Origin: Salimicrobium humidisoli
Lineage (GTDB): Bacteria; Bacillota; Bacilli; Bacillales; Halobacillaceae
Direction of reading: 5' to 3'
Length of the DNA stretch: 64,000 nucleotides
Assembly (NCBI RefSeq): GCF_002295105.1
Contig: NZ_NSGH01000001.1
Coordinates: 124,001 to 188,000 of the forward strand
The position numbers were made by a program, and so were the translations under genes. The notes beneath the pieces are model-generated. The model was not told the origin of the DNA, made no database searches, and was given only the letters and a program-made list of their open reading frames with translations. This document shows positions 9,342 through 18,380 of this stretch, piece after piece (the first letter of the stretch is position 1; each line of letters begins with the position of its first letter).

Positions 9342-9818
9342 TCAGGAAACGAGTTTCCGGATATCCTCTTCCGCTTTTTTCGGTGAAGTCTGAGGAGCAT
9401 AGCGCTCTACGACATTCCCGTCCTGGTCGACGAGAAATTTAGTGAAGTTCCATTTGATTCCATCACCGAGCATGCCGCCGGACTGTTCTTTCAGGTGCCT
9501 GAAAAGTTCGTGCGTGTCATCTCCGTTCACTTTAATCTTCTCATGCATAGGAAACGTCACCCCGTAGTTGAGACGGCACTGTTCCGCTGCATCCTGTGCG
9601 GATCCCGGTTCCTGATTGGCGAACTGGTTGCTCGGAAACCCGAGAACGACGAACCCCTCGTCCTGGTATTTCTTATACAGTTCCTCCAGTTCATCAAACT
9701 GCCCGCGCAGACCGCATTTTGTGGCAGTGTTGACGATCATCAGCACTTTCCCTTTATAGGCATCCAGACTGTAGGTTTCCCCGTTCTCTTTCGTTACTGA
9801 AATATCATGTACGCTCAT
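9342..9818 (-). CDS. glutathione peroxidase family (thiol peroxidase)
   Basis: A 158-residue thioredoxin-fold peroxidase. The peroxidatic cysteine is in NTATKCGLRGQF (position ~35), the family FPSNQF motif lies near residue 70, and KWNFTKFLV near residue 127 supplies the conserved Trp and Asn. Bacillus homologues (BsaA) reduce peroxides with thioredoxin or bacillithiol, not glutathione, and that is likely here. Two adjacent ATG codons exist (9821 and 9818). The second has AGGAGG at seven bases and is preferred. Confidence 0.9.
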   Translation of the reverse strand: MSVHDISVTKENGETYSLDAYKGKVLMIVNTATKCGLRGQFDELEELYKKYQDEGFVVLGFPSNQFANQEPGSAQDAAEQCRLNYGVTFPMHEKIKVNGDDTHELFRHLKEQSGGMLGDGIKWNFTKFLVDQDGNVVERYAPQTSPKKAEEDIRKLVS

Positions 9819-9923
9819 CATAAATCCTCCTTTTCCTTATATTTTACCGAAAAAGCGAGCTTATTAGTAATGATATGAATCGCTTTGTTTCTTGATGCTT
9901 GAATTCAAGATTTATACCAGCAT

Positions 9924-10967
9924 TCATTGGTACTCCATGTTTACGAAGGGGTGGGGGGAATCGATATATCCTTTAACTTTTCTGGCTTTCGTATCTTCCC
10001 CGTTCAGCCAGTCTTCGAAGTTGAAAAGCATCGGCAGCCGGTCCGCTCCGTGGGTGAACCACGCCTGCTTTTTCTCCGGAAGATAGGCGGCTGTATGAAT
10101 CGTGCCTGCCCAGGCCCCGTACTTGTAGGAAAAAACCTGTTCATCCGTATTGTTGAGAAGCTGATAGGAACTGTAGATATCCTCGGGCACGGCGTCTTCC
10201 ATAGCCTGATAGCGGCCGAGTGAATCATCCATACGGTAGCGGTTTTCCTCTGTCAGTTTATGAAAGTGATTGGTGCTTATATTCCCTTCCCTCACTTTCA
10301 CGTCACGTGCCGAAGCTTCTACGACGACGGAGCGGCCGGAAGAGTCGAGGAGCACATAGCTGAAAGCCCGGCGGTGCGGGATGTTCTTCAATAAATCGAT
10401 CGCTTCTTCGATCGTCCGGCTGTTTTCAAGGATCATGCGTCCGATCATATTGCAGAGAAACCCGGTATCCGAACCGACACGGTTGATGAAGTTGTAGCCC
10501 ATGGAAAGTCCGTGCTCGTTCATCCCGTCTGTCCGTCCCGTAATCTGCATGGAAGGTCCGATCGTCGCGTAACCTCCGTCCGTCGGCTGGTACAGCATAT
10601 AACGGCCTTCATAAGCGACAGGGTCACTGTCATAGTTCCTGACAAGCACGTGCTCGTTCGTATAGATGGAGCAGCCGCTTTTACCGAATTCAAGATAGTA
10701 ACCGCCGAAGTTCTGGATGGCTGTCTCCATCGAAAGATCCAGCGCATCGGCAAGCCCGCGAATTTCGTCCCATATGCCGAGGGAAAAGCGGTCGAACATA
10801 CTTTTTATTTCGTCGAAATCTATAATAAAATGACGGGCTCTTTTCCCTTCCCACTGCTTATCCCGATTGGCGAGGATGGGAGAGTTCCGGAGCCATTCGC
10901 CCTGCCGGAAACCGAAATCGTAATGGGAACCTCTGAACTGGTATACGTCGCTGTAGACTTGTCTCAC
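9924..10967 (-). CDS. C45-type Ntn hydrolase / acyltransferase-like protein
   Basis: A 347-residue protein of the acyl-coenzyme A:6-APA acyltransferase (peptidase C45) group. These are synthesised as precursors that cut themselves before a cysteine, which then becomes the N-terminal nucleophile. The candidate cysteine is in KSGCSIYTNE (around residue 113), followed by VLVRNYDSDP and GRTDGMNEHGLSMGYN, the usual downstream strands. The substrate is unknown, with amide or acyl-amino compounds possible. Its GTG start at 10967 follows AAAGGGG. An upstream in-frame ATG at 11033 would add an AT-rich, non-conserved leader and is less likely. Confidence 0.75.
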   Translation of the reverse strand: MRQVYSDVYQFRGSHYDFGFRQGEWLRNSPILANRDKQWEGKRARHFIIDFDEIKSMFDRFSLGIWDEIRGLADALDLSMETAIQNFGGYYLEFGKSGCSIYTNEHVLVRNYDSDPVAYEGRYMLYQPTDGGYATIGPSMQITGRTDGMNEHGLSMGYNFINRVGSDTGFLCNMIGRMILENSRTIEEAIDLLKNIPHRRAFSYVLLDSSGRSVVVEASARDVKVREGNISTNHFHKLTEENRYRMDDSLGRYQAMEDAVPEDIYSSYQLLNNTDEQVFSYKYGAWAGTIHTAAYLPEKKQAWFTHGADRLPMLFNFEDWLNGEDTKARKVKGYIDSPHPFVNMEYQ

Positions 10968-11078
10968 GATAGTACAATCCCCTTTGGTTAATAACGTAGA
11001 ATTAAGTGTAAAGAAAAGAAAGAACTCCTGCAATTTATTTGTTTATCGGTTCAGCCCTGGCGGGGCAACGATTCGAAA

Positions 11079-11091
11079 AGTTTTGAAAACT
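11079..11091. promoter_or_regulatory. 13-bp perfect palindrome between divergent genes
   Basis: AGTTTTGAAAACT sits in the 215-bp divergent region between the C45 hydrolase and the universal stress protein. It could be a regulator site, but nothing ties it to a known regulator. In the same region GTTTAG (11116) and GGAATA (11137), 15 bases apart, loosely resemble a sigma-B promoter for the stress gene. Confidence 0.25.
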
Positions 11092-11182
11092 GTTCACTAA
11101 TAAACCGTTTACAACGTTTAGCCTTGCGCTTTAGTAGGAATATAGTACTGTAAGGAGAATTTTAAAATGGAGGAGATGCCAC

Positions 11183-11620
11183 ATGACCAAAAAGATCCTG
11201 ATAGCTTATGACGGAAGTGAACTCAGTAGACACGCTGTCGAGGAAGCTAAAACCCAGGCCGTTAAGGCGGATCATCGTGAAATCCACTTACTTTCAGTCA
11301 TAAATACGACGGGGCCCGCGACAAATGCCAAAATGGCCGAAGACATAGGTAAAGAGCTGGCCGAACGGTTTGAGAAAGAAATGGAAGCAATTAAAGTGGA
11401 ACTCGAACAGGAGGAAGACACGTCAGTGGTGACCCAAATATCTTATGGAGAGGAAGAGGGAAACCCGGGCCAGAAGATTTGTGCGTATGCCAAAGAGCAT
11501 GATGTGGATCTCGTTATTGTAGGAAGCCGCGGCCTTGGAGGAGTTAAGAAACTGCTTCTCGGCAGTGTAAGTAACAACGTAGTTCAAAAGTGCACGAAAC
11601 CCGTGCTGGTCGTTAAATAA
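11183..11620 (+). CDS. universal stress protein, UspA family
   Basis: A 145-residue single-domain Usp protein. It starts KKILIAYDGSELS and ends with the ATP-binding signature VGSRGLGGVKKLLLGSVSNNV-type loop (the G-x2-G-x9-G-S pattern is complete), so it is likely an ATP-binding Usp. These proteins accumulate on starvation and other stress, and their biochemical role is mostly undefined. A GGAGGAG ribosome site precedes the ATG. It is monocistronic, followed by a hairpin. Confidence 0.9.
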   Translation: MTKKILIAYDGSELSRHAVEEAKTQAVKADHREIHLLSVINTTGPATNAKMAEDIGKELAERFEKEMEAIKVELEQEEDTSVVTQISYGEEEGNPGQKICAYAKEHDVDLVIVGSRGLGGVKKLLLGSVSNNVVQKCTKPVLVVK

Positions 11621-11653
11621 CAGTGTGAGGTCCGTATATGAAAAAAGTCGCGA

Positions 11654-11692
11654 GAGGGGTTTTTTGAGCGCTGACTCAGAAACCCCTCCTTT
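11654..11692 (+). terminator. terminator-like hairpin after usp
   Basis: GAGGGGTTT pairs with AAACCCCTC around an inner TGAG/CTCA stem. The T tail is weak (CTTTG), so termination is likely but not certain. Confidence 0.5.
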
Positions 11693-11759
11693 GTATCATT
11701 GCAGATAGTTTCAGGGGAAACGCACGTTTTGAACATATGTACAATATAGGAGGCTAATG

Positions 11760-12674
11760 ATGGTGAAAAGAATGAACCTCGGCACGAGCGACCTGAGTGT
11801 GCCGGAAATCGGACTCGGCTGCATGCGTATGGCCGGGATGACGAAAAATGATGCACGTGCAATGATAGATAAGTCGATGGACCTCGGTATCGATTTCTTC
11901 GATCATGCTGATATTTACGGGAAGGGTGAAGCCGAGAAAGCGTTCGCAAGTGCGATTGAACCATCCCTGCGCGAAAAGATGATTCTGCAATCGAAGTGCG
12001 GAATCCGCGATGGTTTCTTCGACTTTTCCAAGGAACATATCATATCTTCGGTGGAAGGAAGCCTTAAGCGTCTGAACACAGAATACTTGGATGTATTACT
12101 GTTGCACCGTCCCGATGCTCTTATGGAACCGGAGGAAGTGGCTGAAGCCTTCACTAAACTGGAGAACGACGGGAAAGTCCGTCATTTCGGTGTCAGTAAC
12201 CACAATCCTATGCAGACAGAGCTGCTGCAGGAAACGGTTGATCAGGAGCTGATCGTCAACCAGGTGCAGTTGAGTCTTATGCAGACGGTAATGATCGATC
12301 ACGGACTGAATGTGAATATGGAGAATAGTTCAGCAGTAAACCGGGACGGGGAAATCATCGAATACAGCCGTCTGAATAATATTTCACTTCAGGCATGGTC
12401 CCCTTTTCAGCATGGTATGATCGAAGGCGCCTTCGTTGGAAACAGTGATTTTCCGGAAATCAACGAAAAACTGCAGCAGGTAGCTTCCCGCTATGGCGTG
12501 ACCGATTCGGCCATTGCCATCGCATGGATTCTGCGTCACCCTGCCGGCATCCAGCCGATTGTCGGTACGATGAACAAACAGCGTCTTGAAGATATTGCAA
12601 AAGCGTCGGAAGTGAAACTTACGAGGGAAGAGTGGTATGAACTTTATCGCGCTGCAGGTAACGATCTGCCATAA
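11760..12674 (+). CDS. aldo/keto reductase (YcsN/YdhF type)
   Basis: A 304-residue NADPH-dependent oxidoreductase with the full aldo/keto reductase tetrad: D48 and Y53 in FDHADIYG, K79 in LQSKCG and H116 in LLLHRPD. The C-terminal IQPIVGTMNKQRLEDI segment is the usual coenzyme phosphate-binding stretch. Sequence order matches the YcsN/YdhF branch, whose substrates are poorly known. ATG codons at 11757 and 11760 are adjacent. The second has the better spacing (six bases) to AGGAGG. It ends in a strong terminator. Confidence 0.9.
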   Translation: MVKRMNLGTSDLSVPEIGLGCMRMAGMTKNDARAMIDKSMDLGIDFFDHADIYGKGEAEKAFASAIEPSLREKMILQSKCGIRDGFFDFSKEHIISSVEGSLKRLNTEYLDVLLLHRPDALMEPEEVAEAFTKLENDGKVRHFGVSNHNPMQTELLQETVDQELIVNQVQLSLMQTVMIDHGLNVNMENSSAVNRDGEIIEYSRLNNISLQAWSPFQHGMIEGAFVGNSDFPEINEKLQQVASRYGVTDSAIAIAWILRHPAGIQPIVGTMNKQRLEDIAKASEVKLTREEWYELYRAAGNDLP

Positions 12675-12678
12675 TAGA

Positions 12679-12726
12679 AAAAGCAGGAATCCCGGGATGC
12701 TCCCGCAGGGTTCCTGCTTTTATTTT
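12679..12726. terminator. terminator between aldo/keto reductase and GPP34 gene
   Basis: AAAGCAGGAA pairs with TTCCTGCTTT, with CCCGGGA/TCCCG-type pairing inside and T-rich flanks on both strands. It serves two converging genes. Confidence 0.85.
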
Positions 12727-12737
12727 TCCGGAAAAAA

Positions 12738-13409
12738 TCAGGAAGAACCGCCGGAAGAGATGGCTGCTGCTCCTGCTGCTGCATAAACAGCGGCATTTGT
12801 GGCGTCTACGGCCTCATTTACAGCTTTTCCGTAAGGATTGCGCTTCGTCCATGCTTTGATCTGCTTTTTCTTGGCGCGAGCTTCTTTCTTAGGGAAGACT
12901 TCCTTCACGAGATCGCAGGCATCAATAAGACTGAGCAGAATGAGCGTACGTTCGTCCGGGAGTTCGGTTTCTTCCAGGGCTTCCGTTACCCTCATGCGGA
13001 TATCCTCTTCTTTTGTATTATCAAAAGAGGGGTAGGTTGTCCAAGTGAAAATACCGAGGAAGCTGTGACGACTCTCTTCAAGTATTCCCTTCTCCACAAG
13101 ACGGGAAGACATGGTTTTTTGCCGCTTTCTCATCCGGTTTCCGAATTTCTCAACCCAGCTCTTGATTTTCCTTTCTTTTTTGGAATGTTTAATTTCCTGG
13201 AACACGTCGTTTAACAGAGGATCATCAACCGGGGCAGAATTTCTGACGGTGAGTTTCTTCCCTTCAGCTGCGACGCGTTCATGTAATGCAAGTTCGCTGA
13301 TGAACGCACCGGCCAGCCCGAATTTCAGGGAAGAGGAAGCCCTCATGGTCACCGACCCTTTCCGGTCGTGTAAAGCGAGAAGCAGAAGTTCTTCTGCAAT
13401 AGTCAGCAT
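12738..13409 (-). CDS. GPP34/GOLPH3-domain protein
   Basis: A 223-residue protein that begins MLTIAEELLLLALHDRKGSV, the opening strand-helix of the GOLPH3/Vps74 (GPP34) fold. A basic middle stretch (HSKKERKIKSW) and a second ERTLILLSLIDACDL helix follow. In eukaryotes the fold binds phosphatidylinositol-4-phosphate. Bacterial members occur in actinomycetes and bacilli with no settled role. The C-terminal ~35 residues are Ala/Gly/Ser-rich and hydrophobic and could touch the membrane. It is single and is not obviously coupled to neighbours. Confidence 0.75.
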   Translation of the reverse strand: MLTIAEELLLLALHDRKGSVTMRASSSLKFGLAGAFISELALHERVAAEGKKLTVRNSAPVDDPLLNDVFQEIKHSKKERKIKSWVEKFGNRMRKRQKTMSSRLVEKGILEESRHSFLGIFTWTTYPSFDNTKEEDIRMRVTEALEETELPDERTLILLSLIDACDLVKEVFPKKEARAKKKQIKAWTKRNPYGKAVNEAVDATNAAVYAAAGAAAISSGGSS

Positions 13410-13458
13410 AACTATTCCTCCTTTAATTTACATACGGAGAAGTAGAAGGGAAAGTTCC

Positions 13459-13508
13459 AAAAAATAAAGCTGATGCCATCCTTCATCATTCAGGATGACA
13501 CCAGCTTT
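13459..13508 (-). terminator. terminator of the small charged ORF
   Basis: On the minus strand AAAGCTGgTGTCATCC pairs with GGATGgCATCAGCTTT, followed by a T-rich run (TTTATTTTTT). Confidence 0.75.
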
Positions 13509-13512
13509 TATA

Positions 13513-13737
13513 TTAGTCCTGCTTATCGCGGTCTTTCCGATATTTCTTCTCACTCTGGGAATCTTTCATGAATTCTTTTTTCTTTCTGTTCCCTTTTTCA
13601 TCAAGTTCGAGTGCTTCCATAGGAATATCGTCCGTTAATTCTTCTTCTTTGAATTTTTCGGCAAGGTCCGTACGTTCTTCTTCGTTTATCATTTTCCTGT
13701 TGTTATCAACGTTGTGGTCTTTATTTTTTTCACTCAT
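13513..13737 (-). CDS. small, highly charged hypothetical protein
   Basis: A 74-residue protein made almost entirely of Glu, Asp, Lys, Arg and Asn, with no hydrophobic core (for example NEEERTDLAEKFKEEEL, and a Lys-rich tail). It is probably unfolded or partner-dependent. A good AAAGGTGG ribosome site lies seven bases before the second of two adjacent ATGs, and a terminator follows, which together argue it is real. It is just downstream of pepT and might be cotranscribed. Function is not recognised. Confidence 0.6.
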   Translation of the reverse strand: MSEKNKDHNVDNNRKMINEEERTDLAEKFKEEELTDDIPMEALELDEKGNRKKKEFMKDSQSEKKYRKDRDKQD

Positions 13738-13762
13738 CATGTCACCACCTTTAAGAAGATTC

Positions 13763-15025
13763 TTACCCTCTCAATTCCTTTTTCTTCCGGATGTTAAACT
13801 TATTTTCTGTGGCGAACAGGCGGGAGAGTTCGATGATCGTTTCGGTGGCTTTCTCCATGTTATCGAGTGAAATGTACTCGTATTTACCGTGGTAATTTTC
13901 GCCGCCGGTGAAAATGTTAGGCGTCGGGAGTCCCATGAAAGATAGCTGAGACCCGTCCGTCCCCCCGCGGACCGGGCGTATGAGCGGCCGGATGCCTTTG
14001 TTTATCATGGCCTGTTCCGCCGCGTCCACGATTTCGAATACGGGTTCAATCTTTTCGCGCATGTTGTAGTACTGATCTTCCATGTAAAGCAAAACGGCGG
14101 ACTCGCCATACAGGCGGCGGAATTCTTCCACCGTTTTTTGCATGTAATTCTTTTTCGCTTCAAATTTTTCATTGTCGTGATCACGGATAATGTAGGAGAG
14201 GACGGCGTGTTCCACATCGCCTTCCATTCCGATCAGGTGGAAGAAACCTTCTTTCTCTTCCGTATATTCCGGTGCTTCGAAAGCGGGCAGCGATGACATG
14301 AACGTGGCTGCCATTTTTGAAGCATGGATCATTTTGTTTTTCGCCGATCCCGGGTGGACGTTGCGCCCCTGGAACTGAATAGTGGCAGAAGCTGCGTTGA
14401 AGCTTTCGTATTCAAGTTCCCCGAGTTCCCCGCCGTCTATCGTATAGGCGAAGTCGGCACCGAAGCGTTCGACGTCGAAGTGGTGAGGGCCCTTTCCTAT
14501 TTCTTCATCGGGCGTAAAGGCGACCCGTATTTTTCCATGAGGGACTTCCGGGTTATGAAGCAAATAGTTCATCGCCGTCATGATCTCGGTCACCCCTGCC
14601 TTGTTGTCGGCTCCGAGCAGTGTGGTACCATCTGTCGTGACAAGCGTATGGCCGACGTATTTGTGCAGGGAAGGGAAATCCTCGGGGGAGAGGACGGTGT
14701 CGTCATTCAGACTCAGCTCCCCTCCGTCGTAGTTCTTCCACACTTTTGGAGAGACACCGCTCCCGGTGAAGTCCGTAGCTGTATCGATGTGCGCAAGAAG
14801 TCCGATGACAGGCAGATCTTTATCGGTATTTGAAGGAAGGGTGGCCATGACGTAGGCTTTCTCATCGATGGAAACCTCACTCATGCCGATACTTTCCAGC
14901 TCTTCCGCCAGTTTATTCGCAAGTTCCCACTGCTTGTCTGTGGAAGGTGTAGTTTCCGACGCTTCATCCGACTGTGTATCTATCTTTACGTAACTGATAA
15001 AGCGCTGCAGCAATTCTTCTTTCAT
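13763..15025 (-). CDS. pepT: peptidase T (tripeptide aminopeptidase)
   Basis: A 420-residue M20-family zinc peptidase that removes the N-terminal residue of tripeptides in the cytoplasm. The metal-binding motifs are in order: GLLAHIDTA (His/Asp), [13 protein letters not shown] (bridging Asp), [11 protein letters not shown] (catalytic Glu pair), [14 protein letters not shown], and the late [13 protein letters not shown] and [13 protein letters not shown]. Length fits PepT exactly. It lies 21 bases downstream of bioD on the same strand, so the two are probably an operon, although their functions are unrelated. Confidence 0.95.
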   Translation of the reverse strand: MKEELLQRFISYVKIDTQSDEASETTPSTDKQWELANKLAEELESIGMSEVSIDEKAYVMATLPSNTDKDLPVIGLLAHIDTATDFTGSGVSPKVWKNYDGGELSLNDDTVLSPEDFPSLHKYVGHTLVTTDGTTLLGADNKAGVTEIMTAMNYLLHNPEVPHGKIRVAFTPDEEIGKGPHHFDVERFGADFAYTIDGGELGELEYESFNAASATIQFQGRNVHPGSAKNKMIHASKMAATFMSSLPAFEAPEYTEEKEGFFHLIGMEGDVEHAVLSYIIRDHDNEKFEAKKNYMQKTVEEFRRLYGESAVLLYMEDQYYNMREKIEPVFEIVDAAEQAMINKGIRPLIRPVRGGTDGSQLSFMGLPTPNIFTGGENYHGKYEYISLDNMEKATETIIELSRLFATENKFNIRKKKELRG

Positions 15026-15046
15026 AATCAGTTCTCTCCTTCGGGT

Positions 15047-15724
15047 TCAGTATTTGAGTGTTTCAAGAAAATCCGAATAGATGGTGCGGTACAGGGAAAG
15101 GTCCGGCTCTTCGGTTTCCGGAACTTTTCCGAGCACCGGAAGTCCGGTCGTTCGTTCAAGCATTTCAGGGTTATGGCGGATACCGATGGACGGAAATTCG
15201 GGGTAGCGGTTAAGCACGATTCCCCTGAGATCCACGTTCTTCCCGCGGGCGTAAGAAGCTGTTATCGTTGTCTGGTTAAGAGTCCCGACACCGGCATCCG
15301 TAATGAGAAGTCCCGGCAGCCCGAGGTCGTTCATCAGTTCAGGCGTCCCGTACTGTTCGTCAATCAACGGGACGGCGATTCCCCCGGAACCTTCCACGAT
15401 GACGAGCTCATGCATTTTCTCCAGGTAGGAGAAGTCGCGAAGAATACGGTCTGGTTCGATGAGCGTATCTTCAAGGGAAGCGGCGAGATGGGGGGACACT
15501 TTCGCCTTGAACAGATATGTACACAATACATCCCCGAGTTCGGGTTCATAGACTTCCCGGTATCTGTCAGCGTCCGGGGAGGTTCCGGCCTCTGTCGCTC
15601 CGCACTGTACGGGTTTGTACGGAACAGCGTCGATCCCTTTCTCTCTAAGGGACGCTGTGAGCGCAGCGATGAATGAAGTTTTTCCTACATTTGAATGGGT
15701 TCCTGTTACGAATATACCTGGCAT
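15047..15724 (-). CDS. bioD: dethiobiotin synthase
   Basis: An ATP-dependent carboxylase that closes the ureido ring in biotin synthesis. The 225-residue protein starts MPGIFVTGTHSNVGKTSF, with a Walker A-like loop. VPYKPVQCG and EGSGGIAVPLIDE are family motifs. I chose ATG 15724, which has AAAGGAAG seven bases before it, over an ATG 42 bases upstream. No bioA, bioB or bioF is in the window, so this bioD is separated from the rest of the pathway. It appears to be cotranscribed with pepT. Confidence 0.88.
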   Translation of the reverse strand: MPGIFVTGTHSNVGKTSFIAALTASLREKGIDAVPYKPVQCGATEAGTSPDADRYREVYEPELGDVLCTYLFKAKVSPHLAASLEDTLIEPDRILRDFSYLEKMHELVIVEGSGGIAVPLIDEQYGTPELMNDLGLPGLLITDAGVGTLNQTTITASYARGKNVDLRGIVLNRYPEFPSIGIRHNPEMLERTTGLPVLGKVPETEEPDLSLYRTIYSDFLETLKY

Positions 15725-15771
15725 TGATCTCTTCCTTTCTACATTTAATCCTACCAGAAAAAACATACGGC

Positions 15772-15808
15772 AGAAAAAAGAAAACGACCCGCACCGGGGC
15801 CGTTTTCA
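15772..15808 (-). terminator. terminator of the old yellow enzyme gene
   Basis: On the minus strand GAAAACGgCCC pairs with GGGtCGTTTTC and runs into TTTTTT. Confidence 0.85.
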
Positions 15809-15814
15809 TGAAAA

Positions 15815-16915
15815 TTATCCGTTGAAAATATTCTGGTTCAGCTCATGGTCTTTAATGTTCGCCTGCGGAAGCATGATTTCTTTGAAATCGAACTCTCTTA
15901 AATCTTCCCCTTTGTCTATCAGATTTGGAAGATCCGGGTTGGCGAGAGCTCCGGTTCCTATTGCAATAAGGTCCGCCTGTCCTTCTTTCAGAAGCTGAGC
16001 CGCTTTGACCGGATCGGTAAGTTTACCGTTGGCGATGACCGGCAGGCCGCTGAACAGTTTTGCTGCTTCAGCCAGCGTTTTCGTATCTTCTCCGAAAGAA
16101 GACGCTGCAGCATCGGGATCTGTAGTGTGAACATAGTCGAGAGGTGCATTTCCGAGAGCTTCGAAAATTGTGCGTGCCTCTTCTTCACCACCTGCCCACT
16201 TGTGTTCTCCGTCGGCTGCTTTCGCCTGCGAAATACGGATGCCTACAGGGTAGTCTTCACCGACTGCAGCACGGACTTCTTCAATCACTTCCAGAACGAA
16301 TTTCACTCTGTTTTCGGCCGAGCCTCCGTATTCATCGTTACGAAGGTTAAAGTAATCCGTGAGGAACTGGTCGAGAAGATAACCGTTTGCTCCGTGCAGT
16401 TCCACACCGTCGAAGCCCGCCTCTTTAGCGCGAAGGGCACTGTGAACAAAGCTTTCCTTCACTTCTCTGAAATCGTGTTCATCCATAGCGCGCGGTACCG
16501 GGAAAGGGCCAGAACCGCCGTAAAAGCTGAGCTGATCTCCTTTAGGCTGCACGGCAGAAGGTGCGATGGATTCATCGGAGTATCTGTTAGCCTGCATTTG
16601 CGCTCCGGCATGCATTAACTGAGCAATAATAGCAGTACCTTCTTCATGGACGGCTTCCACAATCGGTTTCCAGCCGTCTGCATGGATATCTGTGGCCAGA
16701 CCCGGCTGATGGCTGTACCCCTGACTGAAGCTTTGATCGGGATAGATCCCTTCCGTCACAATCGTGCCGAACCCGCCTTTGGCGAATCGGGTGTAGTAGT
16801 CTTTCATCGTATCATTCGGCTGTCCGTCCTCTTCTGCACTGACGCGTGTCATCGGTGCGACGACAAACCGGTTCTTAACGTTCTGGTTCAAAAAGTCATA
16901 TTCTCTGAATAGCAT
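15815..16915 (-). CDS. old yellow enzyme family NADH:flavin oxidoreductase
   Basis: A 366-residue TIM-barrel FMN enzyme. Motifs visible are RFVVAPMTRVS (FMN site), QLMHAGAQ, the GFDGVELHGANGYLLDQFL signature with the substrate-binding His-Gly-Ala-Asn, and NRVKFVLEVIEEVR. Family members reduce activated C=C bonds. The native substrate is unknown. The sequence resembles the Bacillus YqiG branch. A GTG at 16927 touches its own ribosome site, so ATG 16915 is preferred, about ten bases after AAGGAG. Confidence 0.88.
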   Translation of the reverse strand: MLFREYDFLNQNVKNRFVVAPMTRVSAEEDGQPNDTMKDYYTRFAKGGFGTIVTEGIYPDQSFSQGYSHQPGLATDIHADGWKPIVEAVHEEGTAIIAQLMHAGAQMQANRYSDESIAPSAVQPKGDQLSFYGGSGPFPVPRAMDEHDFREVKESFVHSALRAKEAGFDGVELHGANGYLLDQFLTDYFNLRNDEYGGSAENRVKFVLEVIEEVRAAVGEDYPVGIRISQAKAADGEHKWAGGEEEARTIFEALGNAPLDYVHTTDPDAAASSFGEDTKTLAEAAKLFSGLPVIANGKLTDPVKAAQLLKEGQADLIAIGTGALANPDLPNLIDKGEDLREFDFKEIMLPQANIKDHELNQNIFNG

Positions 16916-17211
16916 ATCGTTATTCACTCCTTAGGTGAAAGATTGGTGTCATCATACTTTAATGGCAATATCCGTTTTTCTCGATTTCAAAACATATAGG
17001 CCGCTACAGGCAGGAATGTACCATAGTTTATAAGAACGTAAGAGCAAACGCACGTAATCTGTTTGGCCGGAAAAAAAGGATGATCCGTTGGTCTGTGCTT
17101 ACCCGGGGACGTAGGACGGAAGAAAATCGTTTTACCATACAAAACGTTATCCGTATGTATGATAATATTAAAAATAAACGAGAGACATAGAGCCGAAAGG
17201 GAGGAAAAGAT
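16916..17211. other. divergent intergenic region, no gene seen
   Basis: A 296-bp gap between the old yellow enzyme and the VOC gene. It contains stop codons in all frames of useful length and AT-rich stretches that probably carry promoters for both sides, for example TATGATAAT at 17158 before the VOC gene. I see no hairpin-rich RNA or known riboswitch. Confidence 0.5.
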
Positions 17212-17574
17212 ATGTTGAAACGAATCGATCATATTCAACTTGCAGCACCGGAAGGCGGGGAAGAGAAAGCGCGGGAGTTCTTCGGAGATATACTCGGCAT
17301 GGAAGAGGTGGAGAAACCGGACAGTCTTCGGAAAAACGGGGGCGTCTGGTTCAGTCTCGGCGTCCAGCAGCTGCACATCGGTATAGAAGAACCGTTCACT
17401 CCCGCCCGGAAAGCCCACCCGGCGTTTGAAGTGGATGACCTGCAGGAAGCAGTGGACACACTTGAGGACCGGGGTGTGGCAGTGAAGAAGGATGACAGGC
17501 TCCCGGGAGCAGAGCGCTGTTATATACAGGATCCGTTCGGCAACAGGATTGAACTGCTGCAATGGGTAGACTGA
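17212..17574 (+). CDS. VOC-family protein (glyoxalase/dioxygenase fold)
   Basis: A 120-residue vicinal-oxygen-chelate protein. Likely metal ligands are the His in IDHIQLA, the His in LHIGIEE and the C-terminal Glu in FGNRIELLQ, so the metal site looks complete. Such proteins include glyoxalases, dioxygenases and thiol-transferases such as FosB. The substrate cannot be assigned. A GGGAGG ribosome site precedes the ATG. The gene is followed closely by the potassium channel gene on the same strand. Confidence 0.85.
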   Translation: MLKRIDHIQLAAPEGGEEKAREFFGDILGMEEVEKPDSLRKNGGVWFSLGVQQLHIGIEEPFTPARKAHPAFEVDDLQEAVDTLEDRGVAVKKDDRLPGAERCYIQDPFGNRIELLQWVD

Positions 17575-17607
17575 ACAGGACTTCTACGATAGGTGGTGAG
17601 GGATAAC

Positions 17608-18327
17608 ATGAAAGCAAAAACGAAAAAGAACTGGATTATCGGGTATGAAATTACGCTCGTATTCCTCGCTTTGGCTTCCGTATTATTCATATGGACGGAG
17701 AATCCGGTACTTCTGGCTATCAACCGGTACGTCTGGATCATCTTCTTCACGGACGTCCTCATAAGATTTATAGCAGCAGAAAAAAAGTGGCAATACATAA
17801 AAAAGAACCCTATTGATATCATTGCGGCCCTTCCTCTCGACGCTATTTTCCAGACAGCAAGGATTGTACGATTGTTCCGCGTTCTGCGCTTTTTCGCCGT
17901 CTCACGGAAATACCTCGGCACTCTGTTCTCTATCATTAAAACGAACGGACTGGATCTAGTGCTGAGTGTCTCATTTATCCTTGTTTTTGGAGCAGCAATC
18001 GTGGTCAAGGAATTCGAACCCACAATCACCACTTACATGGACGGCGTATGGTGGTCGGTCGTCACTACCACCACAGTAGGGTACGGCGACATCTCTCCGG
18101 AGACGGGGATAGGGCGAATGGTCGCCATCGTTCTCATGCTTGTCGGAATCGGTCTCATCGGGATGATCACCAGTTCCATCACCACTTTCTTTCTGACAGA
18201 CGGAGTAAAAAAAGACGAGAGGGTGGAGTTTATCCAGAAGCAGCTCGATCATTTCAATGATTTGAGTGACCAGGACGTGGAGCGCCTCATAGCGATGCTT
18301 CATGAAATGAAAAAAAAGAAGGAATGA
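17608..18327 (+). CDS. voltage-gated-like potassium channel
   Basis: A 239-residue membrane protein with six hydrophobic segments. The selectivity filter TVGYGD is at residues 156-161, after a pore helix (DGVWWSVVTTTT). An arginine-bearing S4-like segment lies at residues 85-100 (RIVRLFRVLRFF). This is the Kv-type 6-TM topology in minimal form. The short cytoplasmic C-terminus is charged and may form a coiled coil, and no RCK/TrkA domain is present. The ATG at 17608 has GGTGAGG at six bases and is preferred to the GTG at 17593. Confidence 0.88.
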   Translation: MKAKTKKNWIIGYEITLVFLALASVLFIWTENPVLLAINRYVWIIFFTDVLIRFIAAEKKWQYIKKNPIDIIAALPLDAIFQTARIVRLFRVLRFFAVSRKYLGTLFSIIKTNGLDLVLSVSFILVFGAAIVVKEFEPTITTYMDGVWWSVVTTTTVGYGDISPETGIGRMVAIVLMLVGIGLIGMITSSITTFFLTDGVKKDERVEFIQKQLDHFNDLSDQDVERLIAMLHEMKKKKE

Positions 18328-18380
18328 TATATTAATAATATACTCATTTAAATTTTATATTACTGAAAGGAGACATATAA

